Positions 34,301 to 46,300 of a stretch of 64,000 nucleotides of DNA are shown in pieces. This DNA comes from Mesocentrotus franciscanus (taxonomy: Eukaryota; Echinodermata; Echinoidea; Camarodonta; Strongylocentrotidae). Within the stretch, counting starts at the first letter, position 1; each line of letters starts with the position of its first letter. Where the stretch lies: contig CP137675.1 in assembly GCA_037976565.1 (NCBI GenBank), positions 5,342,364 through 5,406,363 of the forward strand, written 5' to 3'. The notes under the pieces are model-generated. The model made no database searches and was not told the DNA's origin. It worked only from the letters and a program-made list of their open reading frames with translations. The position numbers were made by a program, and so were the translations under genes.

Positions 34301-37300
34301 CAGGGTTGGATTTTGCTTGATTGTATACATGTACATAAAGAGTGATTTATGTGCGATATGACACTTATCTCTGTTTTGGAGCACTGTTGAAAGGGTACTT
34401 ATCTGATAAGAACAGGAAATATTGCTTTGTTTAAATTTCTAGATGTTACTTACATATATAGATCATTCCTCATTGTAGGGTAAATTTAAGGTAATCTTAT
34501 TCAAAATAATGTTGACTGTTTTTAATAAATTGCTGGCAGTTAAAACTTAAAAGGAGCAATACTGTCATTTGGGGAATGTTTCTTGAAAATCCATTGACCT
34601 GCATATCTATGAGTAATTTCAAATTTCTAGAGTTTTAATTTATTAGTGGCTTCTCCTTTCAATCCTGAGCAATCTTCAAATAATTGTAGAATATTGCATT
34701 CCATGAAAGGGCCAATCCAGGTACCCATTTACCTCACTTGGGTGCCATGGGTGGAGAGTGGCAAATGTAGATTAACGTCTTGCCAAAGGACGTTAGTGCT
34801 GCGAAGGGACTCGAACCGCGAACCATGTGATCCACAGTCCGTTGATGTACCCACTAGACCATGACACTTCCACATAGCAATTGTTTATATGAATTGTTTG
34901 TTTGAACTAATACAAATTTTGTGATATTAAATAGTGTCATAGGAGATGAAGAATTGAGATGAAGAATTGAGATGAAGAATCTTGTACTTTCCTCCTTCCC
35001 TCTCTCTAGATCTTCCACCTGCCTTCAACGTTGGTGATGTAGTATGGGCACCAGATTCTGAAGACAAATCAAGATGGCCTGCCGTTGTAAGTAGAGGAGC
35101 TTGAGAGTGATTGATTACATGCTCTGGGGGGTGTTTCACAAAGATCCTAAGTAGAACTTAACTCTAAGTTGGACTTAAAAATTATGGAGAGCCATTTGTA
35201 GCCTTAAAATAAGATATATTCAAAAGCGAAAATTCAAGTATTTTAGACTTTTTATAAATTCCAAATCAAGATCATGAAATCTGCTTGATAATAGAAAATA
35301 TGAATGATTTGAGTCAACATTTTATGCCTTTTAAAATAACTTTTACAAAATATTTTCATAGATGCTAACGGCTTTCCATAATTGTCCAACTTAGAGATAA
35401 GTTCAACTTAGGATCTTTGTGAAACACCCCCCTGGTCTGGAGATAGTAGTTGCTCCTCAGTCAATTCCCAGCACTAGCAGAACTCTCCATTTCAACTCTT
35501 TACCCAACACTATACCTAACCCTAACCCTTAACCAGACCCGAATCCCAATCACATTCACAGCCAAAGCCAAACGGTGCATCTCTGACAAAATGAAGCCTA
35601 GCTAGGGCAAATGTCAAATCACCAAATATTCTTTTCATTGTTCTCGATAGTTACACCTCAGTCAATGCCCAGCACTAGCAGAACTCTCAACTTAGTCTCT
35701 TGACCCAACACTATACCTAACCCTAACCCTTAACCAGACCTGAATCCCAATCACATTCACAGCCCAAGCCAAACGGGCATCTCGGCCAAGATGAAGCCTA
35801 GAGCACATGTCAACCAAATCGCCAGATATTCTTTCTATTATTCTCGGCAGATATCAGAGCTAGTGCACAGGTACATGTTATATGATACAAATGTACGTCC
35901 TCGACTGTTGTTTGATTTATGCCATTCATTTCACATTCATGGTATAACTATACAGTGGATAGAAAATGAAAAAATACAAGATACATGTTTATGAGATAGA
36001 TTTGGTAGTGTCAGTGGATGAAATCTGATGAATATTCATTTTCTTTGCATGATTCAATTCTCAGATTGAAAAAAATAGGATTACCGGTACGTAAATTTTA
36101 TTCCATGGATGCATAGTATTTGTACGCATTTTGAGATAGTTATCAAGATCTCTTTGTATATCTTTTCTCCTGGCAGGTGATAGAGGTGGCTGGAGAAAAT
36201 GTGTCCAGACGAGTTTACAATGTCTTCAAAACGAATCAAACGAAAGAACAGTGCTTTCAAGTGTGAGTATAATATCAGTATTGGACAGCCAACCCAGCGC
36301 CCTGTATCATGGAACTTGACATCAATAACAAGCTACAAGAACTGTTATAAGCTATTGAAATAAATGCATTTGATTGTCTGTGAGCAATTCTGACCCTTGT
36401 TATTGATAATAAGTTATATGAAATGGGGGCCAAGATCTCTTTTAATTCTCACAGACTCAGATTTAATCATAGGATGGAAGAAAGGACGAGTGAAAGTGAA
36501 GTCTAAGTATACTACTCTTTTGTCAAACTTTGTTTCATGTGGAGGGCTTGTTGTCAGTTTTGATCAATGAATAGAGTCCATCACTGGTTAGTTAAGTGCC
36601 TCTTCAGTATAACCAGGATGTCGCAATAGATGTATATACATAAGCTTTAATGATAAAGGTGAAACCATAATTGACCTCATCATATGGAAATAAATGAATG
36701 AAATGACATTCTTGTCACTCAGTTGTAATAATTTTGAAGAGCTTTTGAAATTTGTGTTGATTTCAAAAAGAAAAAAATGTGCTTAAGGAAGTCTATTCCA
36801 TTGTTTTGGAATTTAAAGTATGTTGCAAGATTGTGATTCAGAATATATTACTTTTGTTTATTTATCATATTTACAGATACACACAATATCCCATAAAACA
36901 ACTACAAAGACAGAAAAACAAAACACAAAAAGATACAAAAAAATCCGCACAACAACCAACAACACAAAATTAAGAAACAAAATATAACAAACAAACAAAC
37001 TAATAACAAATAAGCAAATGCCCACCGTACGAAATATCTCAAATGATTTATATAAAGAATATTTTGATTCTTTCCTCTTTTTATTGTACAGAAAATCTTC
37101 CAGATATCTGAAGCGATATAACTGCAGAGAGAAGGAAACGTATCTGGTAACTATGGATAGAGTATTTTATCATTTCTACAAAACCCCCTCAAATAACTGA
37201 CTTTTCTTGTGTGGTATTTGGAACATGATTCATTAGAGACATATTAAAAGTTAGGGTCATGCCTGCATTACATTTAGCGTTAACACTAGGATCGGAGTTT

Positions 37301-40300
37301 ACCAAAGAGTAATTGAATGTCTAGAGGGTCAAGAGGGGATAAAGAAAGAAAGGTTGGTCTAAATGAGGGGGATGCTCAAGACAAGAAGAATTAGAGGGAG
37401 GGAGTGTCATCATGTCGCAAAAGTCAGTTACCCCTTGTAAGAGGGAAAATGCTGACATCAATATATGATGATGATGATAAATGATAAAAACTTGATTAAC
37501 CTGTAACATGATCAAGTTGCCAATTTGCTATTCCCACGGGACATCATATTTGAGGATCTACAATAGCGGCATTCACACTGCAAGCAAAAAACATTGATTT
37601 TTCTCATATTCCAGTGTTTTGTCTAAAGTTGCTAAGTAACTACCCATGAACACGATGAAAAACCCAAATTGAAAAAGCACCTCTGGAGTATGTTTTTTTT
37701 TAACGCGGCAGAAACTCTGGTTCTGTTTTTTTGGTCACCTGACTCTCCTTGCTTATGCATGTTGGGCAGCGACAAGTGGCACATGCGCTCAACTCCCCTC
37801 CAATAAAATTATCAGACACAGACGTTCTCTTATGGGTTTTTCCAGGAGTGTAAATGGCAGTACAAAAATAAAAACTATGGTCTTTAGGCTGTGTAAATGG
37901 GCCTAATGCTGATAAGTCTATAATATCATGATTATTTCGTGTTGTTTTCTCCCCCAAGCCCTCGATTGCTTTACTGCTTTGATTTTCTGGTTCCAATTTC
38001 AGTTTCCCCCTCTTTCTGTCTGCCATGTAGAATTACAATATGGTACACGGATGTACAGCAGAATCTTTAGTGTTATGTTAGTGTTACACGTGATGACTGC
38101 ATGGCTTCAGTAACTGAGAGCATACACAATATACACATGATTAAATGCTCCTCTTAATTGCTCTGTAACTGAAGTGCAGGATATGGAAGTACTTGTCAAA
38201 TTTTAGTTTCTGTGTTATGAGTAGATAGGGTAGCCTGCCTAGAAACTTGAATTGAGTGTAATGAAATTGCCTGAAAAATTAGCATCCATTGGCTTATTTT
38301 ATATTTCCTGGAATTAAATTCAGTTTTTGAAATTTGATTCTGTTGGCATAATATTTATCACACTTTTCATGTCTTGCATAGAACTGACAAACGACTAAAT
38401 TTTATTTATTTTCAAAATGCACACATTTCCCCCTTTTTTTGGGGAGTGAGGAGCAGAATTTCATGCCACATTTATGAGGGAATCTATACGGTTAATGTTG
38501 GTAGATGTAATGAATTCAGTCATTTCAAGCCACAGACATAAGTAAAAGTTGCTTTTCAAAAATATTTCAATATGGAATTGACTTTATACATTGTGTACAT
38601 GTATTTATATTGACATTAAATTAAATGATAAAATGTATTTTTGTTAACACAGAAGAAGGGTAAAGATGTGACTGAATTCAACACAGCTGTCGAGAGAGCA
38701 AATGACTTCATCATGAAAATAGGTTAGTTTATATTATGTTTAATTCCCCCTCATACAATGGATGTTTTTGATAATTTCTATGTCTGTCTCATAGTTGTCC
38801 TATTGTGAATGCATTCAGTTTTCCCCAGTTACCCAGACTGTAATAGTTCAGAATTCAACTGTGATTCTGTAATTGTACAATTTATTTAATATTGAATGGC
38901 CTTGAGTGGGATACAGGGGTATATCCCACAGGCTGATGAGCATATTTCAGGAGTCGGCACGACAAGTGAAATATCCTCAAAGCGAGTGCGATACCCATGT
39001 ATACCTCACGAATGAAAAGCCATTCAATATTATTATTAATTATATTAATTATTAATTGTATGGTATCTACTACCTCAATTTTCCTTGATATGTCTTTATG
39101 TTTCTTCATCAACTTCAACATTAAAAACAGGTATGAAAATATTTTGGTCCTCACTCAAGAATTTTTCAAGGACTGCGCGCATACAGCCGTTGTTTTAGCC
39201 TTCTCGTATTTCAATGCATATTCACAGTTTTACACATTTGTGCACCAGCAAAATTATGAGATATAGTTTGAAAATTGCATGGTCATCCGGGTACATTTTG
39301 CGCAATGCGGAAGATGCACTGATTTTTCTGGTTGGCGCAAAACCCTTCTAAAAAATAATAATATTGCATCTTGACTAATGATTAGGCATTTTGTAGAACA
39401 ATGTATTCCTTATGGATTTGAGCTATTGTGTTCTCTGAAAGCAATCTCAACTGAATGCCAGTTTGGCAAGATAACAAAAAAACAAAGGTCAAAGGTCATG
39501 TGAAAATATCTGTCAAAGAACCAATCTGATCCAATTCGTATAGCTAGCGCCTATGCCTTTCAGTTACAAAGTGCTTAACAATGTTCTTCACAACATAGTG
39601 TGAAAAAAAGAACTTCAAACAAATATTCTATAATTAGAAGAGCCTTACTGATCTGTATTGAGCCAGGAGGGCATTAACTTGTATTCTTTATTAAACAGAG
39701 ACTGAACGCCATTCTTCCTAAAAAAACAGACTGAATTAGCTTGAAGCTGTTCAGTAGATTTCTAAAGCATGTAAAGTTGAAGTTGTGCATAAATCAACCA
39801 CTTTTATTTCTCACTTGAATCACTCGCATCTTTAATATTTGACCTTCTGTCCTTCTGTCATATCAATTGAAGTTCATGGATATTAATTAATTTATGAATA
39901 TTGAATATTTTTTTCTTATTCAACAGGTCTTGGTAAAGTGAGCTCCTATGAAGACTTCTTCAAACCAAGTGATGGTGTGTACTTTCAAATAGATAATTGT
40001 TTCCTTTCTTTCTTGTAAAACCAATCAAATTAGCAATGTAGCATCTTTATTAGATTTACTAGAATTATACCTTGTGCATGAATTAAATCTAGTTTCATAT
40101 CAGTTCAAATTATCTTTAGTGCCTAAAGCACGCTCCTAAAGGCAAGCCAAAAGCAGTTTGACAGATCAATGGCGTTGACATGTCCAAACTCAAGTGCAAG
40201 GAAAATTGAGTGACATATGTTCACATTGTGCTAAAACTGTGAAGTGGAGCAATAGACCAATTATTCTACACAGCTGTCTTGTCTCGCCTGCATAGCAAAA

Positions 40301-43300
40301 GCGAGACATAGGCGCCGCTTTTCCGGCGGCGTCAACATCAAAATATTAACCTAAGGTTAAGTTTTTGAATTTGTAATATAATTTTGAATGTACAAGTTCT
40401 TATTCAATGAAACTTGGACTAAAGGGTTATCAAGTATCCCCAATCATGTGAGTAGAATTTCAGGTCACAAATTCAAGGTCAAAGGTCATTTCAGGTCAAC
40501 AAACTTAGACTATGTTGTGGCATCATTATCAAAACTTAACCAAAGGTTAAGATTTTGAATTTTTAATATCATTTTTAAAGTATACATTTCTATTCCATGA
40601 AACTTGAACTTAAAGGTTATCAAGTATCACCAATCATGTGATTAGTCTTTTAGGTGACAAAGTTAAGGTCAAATGTCATTTCAGGCCTGCAAACTTAGAC
40701 TTTGTTGTGGCATCAAAATCAAGATTTTGAATTTTTAGCATAATTTCAAAAATGTTTGTTCAAATTCAATGAAACTTGTACCCAAGGGTTATCAAGTATC
40801 ACAAATCATATGACACAAATTCCAGGTCACAAAGTCAAGGTTTAAAGGTCATTTTAGGTTAGTAGACTTGGATAATGTTTTCACAACTTAATATGAGAAT
40901 TAATAAATCAATTTTTGTAATTTGTTCATATTTCATGAAAGTTATCAATCTTGGTACAAATAATAGTAAATAATTCTTCTGATGATTCTTAGTCAATATT
41001 CACTTCAAAATGCTGATATATTCAGAGGATTTCATTTTGGGGGGGGCCTGCTAATGGGCCACCCTGCCTATAAATAATGTCCCAACCTCAATTTTTCATC
41101 ATATCGAATTGCGTAATGCAGGCGAGACCGCCAAGAGCATTTCCCTTGTTTATGGTTTACCCCCAATAATACTATAGATTTTGATATTTAAATTATAAGA
41201 GACCTTTCTTGAACAATCATTTGAAGCCTGGCATTCTATTTTACTCACAAATTTCTTTAATATATGTGACTTGTTTTGTCTCTTTCTTTAAAGCATACTT
41301 TGACTCTCCGCCCCCATCCCCTCACTCTACATCCCCTCCGTCTCCACCCCTAGTCGTTGGTCATAGCAGCCCAGAATACCCCCCTCACGGTCCAAAGATC
41401 AACCAGCCTGTCATCGATGTTGATGAAAGCGACGATGACAACGACGATGAGGAGGAGGATGAAAGCCTGAATGATAGTCGGAGTAGTGTCAAGAACAGCG
41501 GCAATGGAACCTCCAAAGAAATCACAAGATTGTAAGTTGGTTGTCTTTAGCCTTAAAGGTCATATAAAGTTCTGGTAATAAAACAGATATTGGAAAGAAA
41601 AGTTTTGAATCACTTTCATGCTAGTGTGTACTAAAAGATCTTAGGGGCTAAATATTTTTGTTTCGTCCAAGATTTGTCAGTGCAGTATGTAGAGGGACCA
41701 AATTTTATCTCAATTTCCTGCATTGTATACCATGTTTCACATTTCTTTGAATTTTGATTTGCCAAAGTAGATCGTAATAACAATGATAAAAGTATTAGTG
41801 ATTTCCCAACTCAACTGTACTTGTAAGACATTAAGTATCTAATAAAGCCAGTTATGTGCTACAGTCTGCATATGAGCAGGTAAAGGAAATTGTACAAATT
41901 TGTGAAACCCACAAAGAAAATGGGTACATGCTCATGAAGTAGTATAGATATATTGACTGCTATGAGAGGCATGGCAGTTTCTATACTGGCTCAAGTGGAC
42001 GTTACATCCTGCCATGACCCCGAGGCCTGCGGTGGTGGTCCCTGTTGCAGTCCATATATCTTTTATATACCAAATTCACAAAAAAATCTACAAAGAATTC
42101 TTGCCTTATCCTTTTCTTGAGTAAAGATTGGTTAAAACATCACAGAAAATCTGAGATACTGTCTGTTAATCTTCGCTGGAAAGTTGCCTGAATGTTACGA
42201 TCATTCGGGAATCGCACACACTAAGCAACCAAATCGCACACACACTGTATGGTATCCACGCTCGCACAAAGAAAATTGACCGGGCATTTAAAAAAAAACT
42301 ATTGACCGGTAGGCGGGCATGCAGGCATTTTTTAACTAGGTAGACTATTGACTGGTAGGCGGGCATGGCTAAAATCAATTTTGACCAATTAGATGGCTAG
42401 ATTTTTAAAGAGAGGTATATAATGTAAATCTCATTCCAGGATGCATAGTGGAGACAGATGCTCGCCATTGAAGTTACTTTAGGAGTAGTCATCTAAAAAA
42501 CCAGCAGAGTAGGATCCCTGTTTAGAAAATTCTTGTGGATATGTTATGAATTACGAACAGGCTTATTACAGTGATCACTGTATTACTGCTTATTGCTATC
42601 CTACTCTTCAGTACATGTATCATCATTCCATAGAATCTTGATAGCATCTTGAAGCTCTCATGTATATATATAACTCTTCAAATTCCTGTCCGCTTTCTGG
42701 TTGTGAATTGATTATAGCTTGTCCTCTATTTTTCATCTGTAGGAAAAGGAAATGGCAACGCAAAGAGAATCGTCTTCTAGAGCATATGAGAAGTGTGCAG
42801 ACAAAGGTAAGTGAAACTATATGAAATATGAACAAATGAAAACTAATTAAATACAACTTCCACATTGTGAACAATGAGGTTAGCACTTTGGACCAAGTAC
42901 AGGACAAAATTGTGCAGTTTAGCAGTTATCTCTGTGTATAATCATTGATTTTAACACATCCAATATACATCATGCCCATCATTAAAATGTATATGCATCT
43001 TTGTAGGCCAGTGAATAGTATTTGAACTGCACTGGCAATGGCTGGCAAAGCTTTGACAATAATATCCAAACTTTTGGGAAGCACATAGGGATATGCTATC
43101 ATGTGCTTTACAAAATATAGTTTATTTCTACAGTAGAACTTATAGTGGGCAAATGGCATTTTGTCCCATAAAATACCAACATCATCAAAATTATTAGTAC
43201 ACCGTGTGATTCCATGTAGTTGATATCCCTACAACAGCTTGGATTACCGGTATGCTAAGTAGCAAGGAAAATGACACTCATTTATGTAGATTTTTTCTTC

Positions 43301-46300
43301 TTCTTCATGTTAATGTATGGGAAGGCACCTGACCAACATACCTTTGGCTTGCCCTATCATTATTCTTTCTTTCCTTCTTTCTCTTCATTCACCTTGAAAT
43401 ACTTTTCTAGATAGATGCATAATAATCATACTGTGCTCATGATTGTCATAAACACAGGAATACCTAGAGCTAGATACTAAGAATGATCTCTCTTAAAGGT
43501 ACTATGTCCCATTTGCAGGCCAAAAAGATGAAAAGGTTAAATTCCAACGGCATTTGAAAGATAATACTAATTTAGAACTTCCCTAATAAAAAGGGGGCTT
43601 GAAAATGTCTTTAAGTGGGAAAATAACGACTATTAGTTGTCGAATCGACTTAAGTGCTACCAAGTCAGTAAGTCTGATTTTCAGACCACTGTACCGAATG
43701 GTCGTACGTTTTGTGCTGCGCAAAGATTCAATCAGTTTAATTTTGGCCATTACAAGAAGTGGGTTATTGATGTAGACAAATGCTCATGTACCCTTTACAG
43801 CTCATTTTATGTATGTTATTACCAAAGAAGAAAAAGCCAGTCAGTCACTCAATAGTGTCTGACAGTGAAGTCTAGCAAGTAAACAGGTTTCCTTGCATAA
43901 TTTGAATATTAGGACACTGCTAACGTTTAAATTTCACAGATAGGACATACATGACATATTCATAATTCCTGCACAGTTCTACAGAATTTGATGTTGGCTG
44001 CAAAAGGGACATAGTATCTTTAAATAATTTATTGTTTAATATAAGGTGTCATAATTTAAACATTTGACTGGAGAGGCGAAGGTTGTGAGTTTGACCCACG
44101 GCATGGCACTTATGTCCGTATAAAGCAAGGCATGTTATCTACATTACTTCTCTCCACCCAGGTGTTAAATAGGTACCTTGTAGGATGTAAATTTTAATGT
44201 GGTTGGATTAGCATGTGTGTACTTGTAATATGTTGCTTGCCGGAATACTCCCCAGGAGCAGAGCATGTGCACTATCATATGCGGAATAGCGATTGAATCA
44301 ACGATAGTGGTAAGTATTTAGGAATGTAGTAATACAGGTGGTATACATATGTGACTATTTATTATCATTACTAGTGTTATTATTATTATTTTAACCCTAG
44401 GAATACCTTTTGGGGATCCAAAGTGGCAAGGTTGAAAGTGAAAGACACCAGTGGTTTCTCTCCAGCAATGCAAATGACAAAGGCAGACTGAAATGGGGAT
44501 CCTGTGGTGCCCTCATCACTGAGAAGAAGGTGGGAAATTCACAGAGTAATGTTCTCTGATCAATCGGTTTAGTTGGTAGCATAGATGTGGATTCTTTGTT
44601 AATCAGTGTGTCTTGTTTTGATAAGCAACCACTGGGCCCTGTCTTATAAAGAGTTGCGATTGATCCAAATTAATCACAAGTCCTCTTATCAATTGCAGGT
44701 TTGCAGTCTCCTATATGTTATGTTCATGGTTGCGATTGATATCACTCGCAAATAAGTTGCGATTAATCGCAACTGTTTATAGCATGTTCAGGCAATGATT
44801 GTTCTGCAGTGAATTTGTAACACTCATCAAACTTTTTAACTTCAATCCTGGCCCAAGGTACTATGTAAGCCTTAACCCTATCTAGCCTGGGCTATTTTGA
44901 AACTGCATAGAAGGCCCCTATGATCTCGGCCATGAAACGGCCGATCGCTGCGAAAATTTGCATGCATGTCAAGTGAATTGTGTAGAATACTATGGTAATT
45001 TAATTTTTTTTGAAAAATTCACTCATTTGTATATTTATGGTAATTTATGCAAATAAGGTAATAAAATTCACATTTTTACCCATCATCATATATTCTTCAT
45101 ATTCAAACATTAGTTTTCACTACTTATATTCTTTAGACCATTTGGGATAATAATACAACAACAAAATTGGAAGAGCCAGGTTATTCCTTATGTTATCTAT
45201 TGTTTTGATAATATTTCTTATGTATTTCTTTGTTTTTTTAACTTATGTATTTTATTGTTTTTGTTGCTTTATTTCATTTCTAACTATAATTCAACTATTT
45301 TCAACCCCAAAATAAACACCTAAACTATAAACAAGACCAAATAACCAATGTTTTATCTCTTTTTTGGAAAAATATATAATATGTTTTGTACACAAATCAC
45401 GAAAATGAGCGATTTTCGGGCTGACATGCAAAGACAAAAGGTCACATGACTTTGTAACGGTAGGTCCGATTTTTGAAAAAATTTATTTTCAAGAGATGCG
45501 CAAGACTCGAAAGAAAAAAGTCATAAAATTTCAGCGCAAGATTCTATTGCGTTAAAAAATTATCGCGAAAAATGTAGAGGGGGGCTTCTAAAACCCCCCA
45601 CCCCAGGCTAGATGGGGTTAACCTAAACCTAAACCTAACCTAAAACCCATTCACAACCCAAGTCCTAAACTTGTATCTCTGACAGAATAGAGCCAGGAAC
45701 AAATGTGGGATCCCCGCTACCAGTTCCTCTAGAAATTTATGAGAAATATTTGGAAGGGGTTATACTTAGGTTGTACATAAAAAAGTAGCATTATCAGGAG
45801 TACACCTGAATAATGAGGCAACGATAAATAATTTGAACAGTGTGGTGTTCTTTAAGTCTTATTGTGTCTCGTTCTTGTGTCGTAGCCGAGTGATTTATAC
45901 ACCGACTGCAGATGCGAAGGTCTTTGGTTGAAGCCTTGAGGTGGCACTAGTGTCCTTTGGCAAGACATTAATCTTTATTTGCCACTCTCCACCCAGGTGA
46001 TAAATTGGTATCGGTAAAAAAGAATTAGTAGCTTAGTAAGGGCCAGTGTAATGTTGACGCAATGTCAGATCTCCTCGAGCACCTTGCGTGATAGATGTGA
46101 GCACTATAAAGATCCAATACTACTATTGTTCCTCTGCTTTTTCAGCGAATGGATATCATGGACTACTTGAGGAATCTCCTTGCCAGTGACACATCTCTCT
46201 TCTCTAGTGCACGGTACATGATGGATGTCGCTCTACCTGAGGTACTGTTTACTAGTACACTGTTTTATGTGATAGATCAACCCATTTGAATTTCTTTCAA

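Noticed and set aside
34800..34830. Possible tRNA gene because of GGTTCGAGTCC-like B boxes
   Set aside because: The B box occurs in several copies followed by the same non-tRNA body (GGCACTAA...TTTGCCACTCTCC), which is a tRNA-derived SINE; no cloverleaf closes.
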